In this document: positions 46,556 to 56,865 of the stretch, in pieces
Numbering within the stretch: the first letter of the stretch is position 1
How the letters are laid out: every line of letters starts with the position of its first letter
NCBI GenBank assembly: GCA_015143295.1
Contig: CM026566.1
Location: 3,831,072-3,895,071 of the forward strand
Origin: Tetracentron sinense
Taxonomy: Eukaryota; Streptophyta; Magnoliopsida; Trochodendrales; Trochodendraceae
Length of the DNA: 64,000 nt
Reading direction: 5' to 3'
Position numbers and translations under genes: made by a program
Notes under the pieces: model-generated
Seen by the model: only the letters and a program-made list of their open reading frames with translations
Told to the model about the DNA's origin: nothing
Databases searched by the model: none

Positions 46556-46566
46556 CTCTGATACCA
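46556..46566 (-). promoter_or_regulatory. Primer-binding site of the Tekay element
   Basis: The minus strand reads TGGTATCAGAG, an exact match to the initiator tRNA-Met complement. It lies four bases downstream of the LTR end (GGGTCGCAACA). Confidence 0.88.
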
Positions 46567-46570
46567 CTTC

Positions 46571-49011
46571 TGTTGCGACCCAAAATACCCTCTAGGAGTT
46601 AGAGATACTTTAGGCTCATGACCGCCATGTCATACCATCCAGTCATGACACATAAGGCTAACATACCAACTTGCAAGAGCATACAAGGCATACTAAAAAG
46701 TGGAACTGAAAATTTCTTTATACATAAACCTGCAATTTGTATTCTAAGTCTAAACCAACAGTTTATAGAAAATGTAAAGTCTAAAGTGGGCATTCCCCAC
46801 TTTCAAAATACACAACCCTCTTCCTCACATCCCTCAATAATAGTTTAGGTAGGGCCTCTTATCTAGAGCTCCATCATCCTGGTAATGATCCATGGCTGGC
46901 TCCGACTCGTAGTACTCCTCCTCAATCCAGGGCTCAGGAGCGTGTGCATCCATAAAACCTACCGAAGTCAACAATTCGGCTGAGCATGGAATACTCAGTG
47001 TATACAAACTACTAAATAACATCAAGGATAGCATATGCATTTATCAGACAAAATAGGCAAAAGCAAAGCAGAATGAGCATATAACATAGAGCAGTTCATA
47101 AAACAGATAGCATGTGAGCATTTCTTTTCAAGGCACATATCGTTGAGCATTTCACTAACCACATACCTTGAGACATAACAAATCCGATACTTAGAGTGAT
47201 TCACAAAACCGATAACAAGCAATACTTTACAAGCTAGGAGATAGACTCCCTTGAGTTCAAAACGAAATGATACTTTACAAGCAAGGCGGTCCCTGAAGAA
47301 CACCCTTGAGTTCAAAACAAAATGATACTTTACAAGCAAGGAGGTAAACTCCCTTGAGTCGAAATCAAAGCGATACTTTACAAGCAAGGAAGTAGACTCC
47401 CTTGAGTCGAAATCAAAGTGATACTTTACAAGCAAGGCCTAAGTCCTTGAATCCCGATAATTATTCTTTGAGCGAATCCACTTTTGAGAAAAACCTCTTT
47501 TAGCAAAACCATACTTGGAAACCTTAACTTAGATCAAAAACCCTTTTGAGCCGAAATCTTAACTTATGAACTTAATAAAACACTTTTCTTGTTAGAAATC
47601 ATCTAATTATGCGAGACTTGTGAGCATAGAGTGCATATAGTACTTGTGAGCGAGCATCATGTGGACTTAGAAAGCTTGTAGACATAGCATCATATTCATA
47701 GAGCTCAATACTAGTGATAACTTACATCTCATAGTAAAATTAGGAGCATACTTAAACATAAAATCCTTTAGAGGCATTTAACCAAACATATAGAGTGCCT
47801 AATAGTGGTAGTTTACATCTAAGTATAAAATCAACATCCAATCAACCCAAGAACATGCTTTAATCATGGTTTTCTTAAGAGGAAGAGTACATGGTAAGTA
47901 GTAGAGTGTATCTACCTTTCACAAGAACACTTTTGAAGCTATAAAGCTTTGAGAAAGCTTTAAGGAATCCACTCCAAGCTTGAGAAACTTCGAGGAAGTG
48001 AAGATCGGGCTTTTGGATGCAAGAACAAGCTTCACCTAGTGATCCTTGACGAAGCACAAGATAAACCCTTTACAAAAACCCTAACTTCTCTCTCTTTTCT
48101 CTCAAAATCTGCTCTAAGGGTGTTGTAAACCCTAAGCCATGAAATTGGCTTGTATTTATAGCCAAATGGGTTGGCCAAAGACCTCCATACCCTTAAAAGA
48201 TCTCAAAGAGTCGGTTTCAGCACAGAAAAGCATGGAGGGGTCGACCGGAGGTGTGACCTGTCGACCGGTTGTGTTTGGGGGTTTTGGAAATGAACCGCAT
48301 ACAAAAAAAGTGCTAGAGGGGTCGACCCCTGGTCTGACCGGTCGACCCTTAGTGGAGGGGTCTCCAGCTCGTCTCCCGCTCATGCTGCTCGGTTTTGTCT
48401 ACCTCGATATTTCGGCCATAACTTTTGACTCGTTGATTGGATTTTGATGGTTCAACTTGTGTTGGATTCTACATTCAAAGGGGAACAACTTTCACGTTTT
48501 GTATAAACCCCAATTCTAAGTTTTAAAGGGTCGAAATGAGCCCACAAGTGGACTGGTCCAAACTGTTCCAGGAATTCTCCACAGACCAAGTTACAGAAAT
48601 CTCACATTTGACTTAACTTCTAATCCAAATCACAAAAAGTGATAAACATGAAATTTAAAGAGAGGTTCAATACCTTTCCAATGGTTCAAGAATCATTCAA
48701 TTCCATTGAGGGACGACGAAATAATAGATCTCACAAGTTGAGGGAATGGTAAGAAATCCACCCTCTTTGACACTTAGAGTATTCTATACTCTCGTTTTGG
48801 TTCACAAACTCCCATACATCATACCTCTATGTCACACCTACCACTTAAACACCATAATACTCATTTTAACATGAGACACCTCATTTCCATTCAAACAACC
48901 ACCAAGGTCACATGGAAAACTTGGCATTTACATACACTGTTCATAGACACTATTCACGCACTATTCACAGCACTATTTACTCTACAGTGATCCCAAGTCC
49001 GGGGTTCTACA
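46571..49011 (-). repeat. Tekay 5' LTR, 2,441 bp
   Basis: On the minus strand it starts TGTAGAACCCCGGACTT (at 49011) and ends TTTTGGGTCGCAACA (at 46571). The 59940-62158 LTR has the same end style (TGTATAAGCCCGGAAC ... TTTTTGGGTCGCGACA). Features inside are a transcript-start-like region, GGTCGACC palindromes (48237-48350), a 48-bp tandem array (47222-47455), and GAGTATTCCATGCTCAGCCG, a block shared with the solo LTR. Confidence 0.8.
47222..47455 (-). repeat. 48-bp tandem repeats within the Tekay LTR
   Basis: Five copies start with ATACTTTACAAGC at 47222, 47270, 47325, 47373 and 47421. The spacing is 48, 55, 48 and 48 bases; the last copy is partial. The apparent 137-codon minus-strand ORF over it (LLVKYHFDFDSRE repeated) is a by-product of the 48-base period and not a gene. 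Confidence 0.88.
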
Positions 49012-49890
49012 TCATCTGAGGTAGACTGTAGGCATCACTGAGATTGATAGGTACTGCTATGATTGTAGGCAGGTGACTTACCAACCATAGGTGTAGTAGA
49101 GGTGTACTGGCATGGAAGATGCCCTTTCTACGGTCTACTGACTGGTTGAGAGCCCTAAAAAACTCTGCTAGGATGACAAGTACGACTAAGTAGGAGTTGT
49201 GCATATCCTCGATGATCCCGACCAAAACTGATTTGACAAGTGTACGACACCTCGGGAATACCAGCTGAAATATGGCTATCAGTGCAAAGGCATTAAGATC
49301 GGGAAGCTCCACTGTAATGGAGTTAGGGTTCCACTTACGCTTGTACTTCTTTTCGAGATACGATACCGGTATCCGATCAAAAGAGCCATTAGAACTGGGC
49401 TGCAAGCAGACAGGCTTGATATGCAAGAACCTGGATAGGTCTACCTAGTATGTTGTCTTGTAGCGTGGTACTATGGCTTCACCGTCCATATTTAACCATA
49501 GAATGCCCTAAATCTCTTCCAGTGTTGGACATAGTTCGTTCTTACCAAAACGGAATATCATGTGAGATGGGTTCCAATACTAGATAGCAGCGTCTATGAG
49601 GCGAGGGTCTGGGTTAACCATGGATAGGTCTAGGATAGTCTTAGTTTTGTAGTACTGAGCCAAGCGATATGCTAATTCGAAGTGAAGGACTCAATTATTT
49701 TCTGGAGATTTTCATCCCATGCCCCCTGAGAAGTTAGATGCATCCCATTGACAAAACAATCCTGGAATAACCGGCCATCTACCTGGACAATATACAAACT
49801 TTGTGAGTGCACTATGTATACAGATGAAAATGCAAAATGATGATGTAATTTTTTTTTTTGATTTGATTGGGTGTGATAAGGCACACGTGA
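49012..49890 (-). pseudogene. DUF7745-like retroelement-associated ORF, interrupted by the Tekay LTR
   Basis: The minus-strand reading shows a FRFGKNELCPTLEEI-like block near 49540, then SYLEKKYKRKWNPNSITVEL, IVFPR-type LVFPRCRTLVKSVLVGIIED and AEFFRALNQSVDRRKGIFHA, then LLHLWLVSHLP. This follows the arrangement of plant DUF7745 (mobile-domain-like) proteins, common in retroelement-rich regions. Upstream parts contain stops (49505 region). The frame ends where the Tekay LTR begins; the stop TAG is built from the first LTR bases. Function is unknown, and the family name is from memory of the motif pattern. Confidence 0.6.
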
Positions 49891-50629
49891 TCCGATAGGG
49901 CAGATGGACGGAGGTCCAACGTGCTTTAGCCCAGGTTATTGGAAACCGAAGAACCTATTAGGTCAAGGCTCCGGTGAAGGTCTATCTACCTGGGATTTGA
50001 ACCTCATATGCTATGTCAGGAAGCAGGTTGGACGTAGTTTATTACAAGCACAAGTTCGGCTCATTACATGCCCCTAGGTGGGTGGTTATCCAGGTAGAAT
50101 GTGCCCGGGTAGTCAACTATGATTGGGGACAGGTATATGGTGCAAGCAGATTAGGGTTCAAAGTAACCCTCACTGAGTGGGCTGCTTATAGACTATACCC
50201 TAGCCTAGGCTCTATGTATGAATGCTGGTTTGATGCAAGTGTGTTTCTAGTAGGATGAGGGGATCACTTAACAACATATATGTGACTCCCCGGTATAGAA
50301 CATACCTGAAAATGGACGATTGGTGAAAGTGAGAGCGTTCAGAATTCTTCCTTAAAGATAATCACCCAGCAGGAGTAATTCCGCGGACCTATAAGATGTT
50401 TAAGCCTCTGACACTGAGGATGATTATCCAGCAGCCGTAAACATAATAAGCTTGTCTACTGAGTTTAATAGGACAAGTACACTATTATGATATGTATGAT
50501 ATGTATGATATGCACTATACACAATTAAACCGAGAGATGTAAAATGATTAGTATTATGTTAAATACTTAGGCATTTTAAACAAGATTGAGGTTAATTGAC
50601 TTAAACCCGGGTTGAACCAAATAACAAAT
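49891..50629. other. Intergenic sequence, no gene seen
   Basis: No recognised coding sequence. An 81-codon plus-strand frame at 50013-50258 has no domain. A short tandem repeat TATGATATG(T/C) occurs at about 50487-50513. Confidence 0.5.
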
Positions 50630-50912
50630 CCCCCCCTGTTTCCATCATTGGGAATTCACTCTTAGACATATGTTGACCATCCTATTAGCTTTGGCAATTC
50701 ATCATGAAAAAAACACAACAAATTTTATTATGTCTCGAATCTCATTACAAATAGCAACAACAATAGGAGATATAATACAATATAACACACCTCAAACTTG
50801 TAAACCAGTTTAGCTAGATTTGATGATCATCAAATAGGTTAATTATTTCTCTCTTTACTTCTCCAAACATTGAGCAATGGACTATTTACTTACCAGGTAA
50901 CAGTGATATGTT

Positions 50913-51945
50913 TCAAACTAAGCCGAATGCAAGACCAGAACCATGAAATTTCTGTGTTGTGATTTGATCCAGCTTCTCAACCATCTCAGCTGTAAAATAA
51001 TTTTCCCAATCACCAACATTACCTTTCCTAAAGAGCACGATATATCCAAAGCCATTGGGAGTTCTTCCAATTTTATTCACCTCCAAATTACTCAGATTAT
51101 CGAAACTACATAACTTTTGTATTTCCACCACCACCCCTTCTTTCTACTCCTCTAAGGAGAAAGGGTAGCCTAGAAACTCAGCCAACTTTTTCAATTGATC
51201 AGATGGTCTGGCCTTGAACTCCTCATACTTTAAAAACAGTATAGTTTGAGGCTTCTCCAAGCTCTCTTTCCAATACGCCAAGACATGATCCAAGAATGGA
51301 CCAAATGGGGTAGCTCCCTTGCAGAACATATCAAATCCCTCCTCTAATGGTAACAGCGGAGTTTTCAAAATATTGGATCTAATCTTGTTCATGAAATTCC
51401 ATATGGAAATAAAAGTATCCCTGGGGTTCCAACAAATATAAACAATTCGGCATCGGCATTCTATTATGGATTCCAGTAACGATGTGTAAGGCATGTGTGT
51501 AGCAAAGAGCCTAGGTGTAGGAAGAACATCAAGATCAGGAATTTGGTTAGATGAGTAGAGCTTTATCTCCAAGGAAGGCATGAGGTCACTAGGGTTGACT
51601 GTGAGTAATGGGTGTTGAGTAAAAGGGTGCAAGTCGATCGCGAGACACAACTGCAAAGATGAGTCCTTGTAGCCAAGTGGATCTGGTTTTGGGGCTGCTG
51701 GCAAGGATTAGATCGCTAGAACTGGCCTTAAAGTGGTTTTGAGCAGCCATCACTCCCACACCTAGAGGAAGTATGTGCCAAAAGCCTTGGTACAGAAACA
51801 TTTTATATTTGGAATATGATCAGCCTTTCTCTGTTGGAAGAGTGGTGAAGATCTCTCTATACTTTTGAAAACTTCTCTGATCTTCTTCTTCATCGTCTTT
51901 GGTTTTAGACCAAAAACATTTTATATTTGGAATATGATCAGCCAT
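50913..51945 (-). pseudogene. Cytosolic sulfotransferase pseudogene, copy 1
   Basis: The gene starts at ATG 51945 (MADHIPNIKCFWSKTKD), ends with FHGSGLAFGLV and is close to copy 2. Its lesions are: (1) at 51796-51825 a 30-bp copy of its own 5' coding sequence replaces the WETEHL codons and brings a TGA; (2) near 51633 four extra bases shift the frame; (3) TAG at 51144 in the EEE-KEG stretch; (4) the PAPS-binding motif reads CWNPRD instead of CRNPRD; and (5) the P-loop reads SPKTRSTWL. No functional enzyme is possible. Confidence 0.92.
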
Positions 51946-52025
51946 GGTGAAAGCTAATTCTCCTTCCTTTTTTGGTGGGAGGCTGTACTCCGTATATAGA
52001 AGGTGAATGGATCTATCGGCCAGTA

Positions 52026-52070
52026 TAGTGTATATATATATATACTAGCAGAGACCCATGCTATGCATGG
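52026..52070 (-). mobile_element. Helitron-like 3' terminus upstream of sulfotransferase copy 1
   Basis: The minus strand reads CCCATGCATAGCATGGG, TCTCT, then GCTAG followed by T, i.e. a hairpin plus CTAG|T, the Helitron 3' signature. It abuts a (TA)n tract. The same structure occurs at 55336-55360 and, degenerate, at 59868-59900. The 5' end of the element was not found. Confidence 0.55.
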
Positions 52071-53451
52071 GATAAGAAGACTTTAACATTAAAATAATTT
52101 TTTTAGAAAATCATAGGAATTCACGATCCGGATCTGCGAGACGGATCGTGGATGCAAACCAAGGATTTATGGTTAACCCCTTTAAGTCATATTCGAGTGA
52201 TATAAGCCTATGAAAACTGTGAATTAGCTTCCATGCTATGTCTTTATATAACAATAATCATATTTTAATAGAGAGTTAATCTCCTATAACCATTGTCTTT
52301 ATGCTTACCATTACATTCAATCTAGTCAAGGGTTTCAGACCCTTCTCAATGATCATATCAAAAGGTTATTACAGTCAAAATTCTAATACTCAATGTATTA
52401 GCTTGTACTTTTGCTAGTGATGCATTCTTAAGAAGATTTAGCTACCTGTATCTCCATGCTGCCATACGGAGATCACTCGCAAGGAGATACCATATGGTTC
52501 TTCTATTCACCATAAACTGATTTGGATTCCTCAGATCCCATTATAGAGAAACTGAAGTTTCTTCAACAGTAATTCTTCTAATCACCAGCAGAGGGTCATC
52601 CCGACTACATACTTATTTAGAGTATCTTCTTAATTAGGGAAAAGGAAGTCATGGCTGCACCACATGCTAATATCTCCCGTATTTAGAGTATCTCCTATGC
52701 TCAATAAAAAATAAACAGGCACGAGGAAAAGTTTGTTGTTCTTTATTCAATTATTTTTATTTTAATTAAATTACTAATTTCTAGTTGATAGTATTCGCAG
52801 TTATTGTCTTATGTAATTAAATTTTAAAAAAGCATTTCATTTATTTTATACCTGACAGAAACTTGCACAAAGGAAACAAATCCATTTTTTATTGTGATGT
52901 TAGCTCTCTTAGATGTCTTTGTAAATGGAATCCTTTCACACGATGTCATTACAGCTCTTCCGCTTGGAATTGAAATTAGAAAATGATAGTTAATATGAAA
53001 GAAGAGGACCCGCATCTAGTCTGACTTCTCGGTAATAATAATCCCAATCTCCAACCATCACATGGGCTTGTAGTTCCTCGTAGTTAGAAAATGATAGTTA
53101 AGAAGTTTGCGCTGTGTTTCATGCACTGTTTTAATAACCCGACTGGTTGAATAACCAGGCTCGGTTTGACCGGTTCAACCTGTGTTTTAATAACTGGACC
53201 TGTTGAATAACCGGTTCTGGTTCAAGCGGTTCAAACGGCCGGTTCAACTGATAATAATAAGAATAACTAAAAAGGAGTTTCAATGTAAAATCCTTTGCAG
53301 AATCGAGGGAATAGCATCCCAAAACCGAAAAAAAAGTTTAGCCTAAAACGAAGAAAGTCTATGAGAGGTTTCTCTTCCCTCTTTAATCAGTTTTTTTTTT
53401 GGGACTCGGGGGTGTCCCCAACCCTCTTTACTGAGTTAGTCTCCTACGTGC
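52071..53451. other. Flank of sulfotransferase unit 1, no gene
   Basis: AT-rich sequence matching 55361-56674 in unit 2. It contains a GGTTCAACC/CCGGTTCAA-rich inverted-repeat patch (53145-53245). The short reading frames here are non-coding in appearance. A 68-codon frame at 53295 recurs at 56515 because the DNA is duplicated. Confidence 0.6.
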
Positions 53452-53640
53452 CTTTTTTTTTTTTGTTTGTTTTCGGTACGAGATATTCGTTTAGGCTGTA
53501 ACCCCGGTAAGGTGTTAGTATATGTTCAGTTAGTGGATGGGAGGAGAGTATATATAAACTCTCACCCTCTCAGGAATAGAACCTGGTACCTCCACCCAAA
53601 GCTGGGGATACACTACCACTGGGACAAAGCCCTGGTATGT
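53452..53640 (-). mobile_element. SINE (tRNA-derived, Au-like), copy in unit 1
   Basis: The minus strand shows GGGCTTTGTCCCAGTGGTAG with an A-box-like core, then AGGTACCAGGTTCTATTCCT with a B-box-like core about 30 bases later. An unrelated body of about 100 bases and an A-rich tail (T tract 53452-53465 on the plus strand) follow. This is the layout of a tRNA-derived SINE transcribed by RNA polymerase III. Target duplications were not evident. Confidence 0.6.
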
Positions 53641-54208
53641 TCGTAACTATTTTTTAAATTATTTCATAAAGCATAGTCATTGGAAACGGGGCAACTGCTC
53701 CCTAAACAAAAAAATATATATTTTATTATTTAATAGGGCATATTCATCCGGTAAGGGGACAATTGCACCCGTAAATAAGGAGAAACAATAACTGTAGGAT
53801 ATGTTCAAAATGACTCTATGAAATGATCCATAAACTTAGTCGTCAAAAAAAAACTCGAGAGCTCTGCCTGGAACCCCCCGTCCCTTAAACCAAATGTGCG
53901 CCCCGAATAACAAATTAATTTCTGGCAGCACCCCTGTTTCCATCATTGGGAATCCACTCTTAGACATATGTTGACCTTCCTATTAGCTTTGGCAATTCAT
54001 CATAAAAAAAAAAACAAATTTTATTATGTCTCGAATCTCATTACAAACAGCAATAAGATTAGGAGATACAATACAACATAACACACCTCAAACTTGCAAA
54101 CCAGTTTAGCCAGATTTGATGATCATCAAATAAGTTAATTATTTCTCTCTTTACTGCTCCAAACTGTGACAAATGGACTACTTACTTACCAGGTAACAGT
54201 GATTTGTC

Positions 54209-55231
54209 TCAAACAAAGTCGAATGCAAGACCAGAACCGTGAAATTTCTGCGTTGTGATCTGATCCAGCTTCTCAACCATCGCAGCTGTAAAATAATTTT
54301 CCCAATCACCAACATTACCTTTCCTGAAGAGCGCGCTATATCCAAAGCCATTGGGCGTTCTTCCAGTCTTATTCACCTCCAAATTACTCAGATTATCGAA
54401 ACTACATAACTTTTGTATTTCCTCCACCACCCCTTCTTTCTCCTCCTCTAAGGAGAAAGGGTAGCCTAGAAACTCAGCCAACTTTTTCAATTGATCAGAT
54501 GGCCTGGCCTGGAACTCCTCATACTTTAAAAATAGTATAGTTTGAGGCTTCTCCAAGCTCTCTTTCCAATACGCCAAGACATGATCCAAGAATGGACCAA
54601 AAGGGGTAGCTCCCTTGCAGAACATATCAAATCCCTCCTCTAATGGTAACTGCGGCATTTTCAACATATTGGATCTAATCTTGTTAAAGAAATGCCACAT
54701 GGAAATAAAAGTATCCCTGGGGTTCCGACAAATATAAACAATTCGGCATCGGCATTCTATTATGGATTCAGGTAACGATGTGTAAGGCATGTGTGTAGCA
54801 AAGAGCCTAGGTGCAGGAAGGACATCAAGATCAGGAATTTGGTTAGATGAGTAGAGCTTTATCTCCAAGGAAGGCACGAGGTCACTGGGGTTGACTGTGA
54901 GTAATGGGTGTTGAGCAAAAGGGTGCAAGTCGCGGGTCACAACTGCAAATATGAGTCCTTGTAGCCAAGTGGATCCGGTTTTGGGGCTACTGGCAAGGAA
55001 TAGATCGCTAGAACTGGCCTTAAAGTGGTTTTGAGCGGCCATTACTCCCATACCTAGAGGAAGTATGTGCCAAAAGCCTTGGTACAGGAAGAGATGCTCA
55101 GTTTCCCAGCCTTTCTCTGTTGGAAGAGTGGAGAAGATCTCTCTATACTTTTGAAGACTTCTCTGATCTTCTTCTTCATTGTCTTTGGTTTTAGACCAAA
55201 AACATTTTAGATATGGAATATGATCAGCCAT
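54209..55231 (-). CDS. Cytosolic sulfotransferase (SOT family), copy 2, intact
   Basis: This single-exon gene encodes 340 aa, the usual SOT size. It transfers sulfate from PAPS to a hydroxyl of a small molecule such as a flavonoid, hydroxyjasmonate, desulfoglucosinolate or steroid, in the cytosol; the substrate cannot be told from sequence. The PAPS 5'-phosphosulfate loop SPKTGSTWL is at 82-90, the catalytic His at 147 (FATHMPYTSLP), the 3'-phosphate site CRNPRDTFIS at 168-177 with Arg and Ser intact, and the conserved C-terminal RKGNVGDWENYF at 303-314. Start 55231 (MADHIPYL) is preferred over an upstream in-frame ATG at 55354 because all three copies share it and the extra residues translate a TA microsatellite. 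A TA-rich tract about 85 bases upstream may act as TATA box. It is the only copy without lesions. Confidence 0.95.
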   Translation of the reverse strand: MADHIPYLKCFWSKTKDNEEEDQRSLQKYREIFSTLPTEKGWETEHLFLYQGFWHILPLGMGVMAAQNHFKASSSDLFLASSPKTGSTWLQGLIFAVVTRDLHPFAQHPLLTVNPSDLVPSLEIKLYSSNQIPDLDVLPAPRLFATHMPYTSLPESIIECRCRIVYICRNPRDTFISMWHFFNKIRSNMLKMPQLPLEEGFDMFCKGATPFGPFLDHVLAYWKESLEKPQTILFLKYEEFQARPSDQLKKLAEFLGYPFSLEEEKEGVVEEIQKLCSFDNLSNLEVNKTGRTPNGFGYSALFRKGNVGDWENYFTAAMVEKLDQITTQKFHGSGLAFDFV

Positions 55232-55311
55232 GGTGAAAGCTAATTCTCCTTCCTTTTTTGGTGGGAGGCTGTACTCCTTACATAGAAGGTGAACGGATCT
55301 ATCGGCCAGTG

Positions 55312-55360
55312 TAGTATATATATATATATATATACTAGCGGAGACCCATGCCATGCATGG
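55312..55360 (-). promoter_or_regulatory. (TA)n tract and Helitron-like 3' end upstream of copy 2
   Basis: The (TA)n tract at 55315-55335 lies about 85-105 bases upstream of the start codon, where a TATA box plus leader would be expected. Immediately beyond it is a Helitron-like terminus (minus strand CCCATGCATGGCATGGG, TCTCC, GCTAG|T). The distal promoter would then be transposon-derived. Confidence 0.5.
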
Positions 55361-56674
55361 GATAAGAAGACTTTAACATTAAAATAAATTTTTTTAGAAA
55401 ATCATAGGAATTGACTATCCGGATCTGCGAGACTGATCGTGGATGTAAACCTATGATTTATGAAAACTGTGAATTAGCTTCCATGCTATGTCTTCATATA
55501 ACAATAATCATATTTTAATAGAGAGTTAATCTCCTGTAACCATTGTCTTTATGCTTACCATTACATACGATCTAGTCAAGGGTTTCAGACCCTTCTCAAT
55601 GATCATATTAAAAGGTTATTACATTGTACTTTTGGTAGTGACGCATTCATAAGAAGCTTTAGCTACTTGTATCTCCATGCTGCCATACGGAGATCACTGC
55701 AAGGAGATACCACATGGTTCTTTTATTCGCCAAAAACTGATTTGGATTCCTCAGATCCCATTATAGAGAAACTGAAGTTTCTTCAACAGTAATTCTTCTA
55801 ATCACCAGCAGAAGGTCATCCCGACTACATACTTATTTAGAGTATCTTCTTAATTATGGAAAAGGAAGTCATGGCTACACCACATGGTAATATCTCCCGT
55901 ATTTAGAGTATCTCATAAGCTCAATAAAAAATAAACAGGCACGCGGAAAAGTTTGTTGTTCTTTATTCAATTATTTTTATTTTAATTAAATTACTAATTT
56001 CTAGTTGATAGTATTCGCAGTTATTGTCTTATGTAATTAAATTTTAAAAAATTATTTCATTTATTTTATACGTGACAGAAACTTGCACAAAGGAAACAAA
56101 TCCATTATTATTGTTATGTTAGCTCTCTTAGATGGCTTTGTAAATGGAATCCTTTCACACGATGTCATTACAGCTCTTCCGCTTGGAATTGAAATTAGAA
56201 AATGATAGTTAATATGAAAGAGGAGGACCCGCACCTAGTCTGACGTCTCTATAATAATAATCCCAATCTCCAACCATCACATGGGCTTGTAGTTCCTCGT
56301 AGTTAGAAAATGATAGTTAAGAAGTTTGCGCTGTGTTTCATGCACTGTTTTAATAACCCGACTGGTTGAATAACCAGGCTCGGTTTGACCGGTTCAACCT
56401 GTGTTTTAATAACTGGACCTGTTGAATAACCGGTTCCTGGTTCAACCGGTTCAAACGGCCGGTTCAACTGATAATAATAAGAATAACTAAAAAGGAGTTT
56501 CAATGTAAAATCCTTTGCAGAATCGAGGGAATAGCATCCCAAAACCGAAAAAAAAGTTTAGCCTAAAACGAAGAAAGTCTATGAGAGGTTTCTCTTCCCT
56601 CTTTAATCAGTTTTTTTTTTGGGACTCGGGGGTGTCCCCAATCCTCTTTAATGAGTTAGTCTCCTACGTGTCTT
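55361..56674. other. Flank of sulfotransferase unit 2, no gene
   Basis: It matches 52071-53451 in unit 1, including the GGTTCAACC-rich patch (56390-56470). No coding sequence was recognised. Confidence 0.6.
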
Positions 56675-56862
56675 TTTTTTTTGTTTTTGGTACGAGATAT
56701 ACGTTTAGGCTGTAACACCGGTAAGGTATTGCTATATGTTCAGTTAGTTAGTGGATGGGTGGAGAGTATATATAAACTCTCATCCTCTCAGGAATAGAAC
56801 CCGGTACCTCCGCCCAAAGCAGGGGATACACTATCACTGGGACAAAGCCCTGGTGTGTTCGT
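56675..56862 (-). mobile_element. SINE, copy in unit 2
   Basis: Same sequence and orientation as 53452-53640, with a few differences such as one extra GTTA in the body. It arrived before the duplication of units 1 and 2. Confidence 0.6.
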
Positions 56863-56865
56863 AAG

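Larger units (their letters stand above)
50630..53645 (-). repeat. Sulfotransferase tandem unit 1
   Basis: This is the first of three homologous segments. It runs from CCCTGTTTCCATCATTGGGA through the pseudogene, the Helitron-like end, about 1.4 kb of flank, CCGGTTCAA-type repeats (53150-53250) and a SINE. Unit 2 (53646-56865) matches it almost throughout; unit 3 (58187-62556) matches its first part. Confidence 0.85.
53646..56865 (-). repeat. Sulfotransferase tandem unit 2
   Basis: It is homologous to unit 1 over the gene, Helitron-like end, flank and SINE. Relative to unit 1 it lacks about 40 bases between two TTATG/CTATG words at about 55451. Its left flank (53646-53930) also matches 58190-58500 of unit 3. 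Confidence 0.85.

Noticed and set aside
50013..50258. 81-codon plus-strand ORF
   Set aside because: No recognisable domain, no supporting neighbour, and composition like the surrounding intergenic DNA.
53295..53501. 68-codon ORF repeated at 56515
   Set aside because: It recurs only because the whole unit is duplicated, overlaps SINE tail and T tracts, and has no domain.
55229..55354. Longer sulfotransferase start at 55354 (381 aa)
   Set aside because: The extra N-terminus translates a Helitron-like end and a TA microsatellite and is not shared by the other copies; 340 aa from 55231 fits the family.
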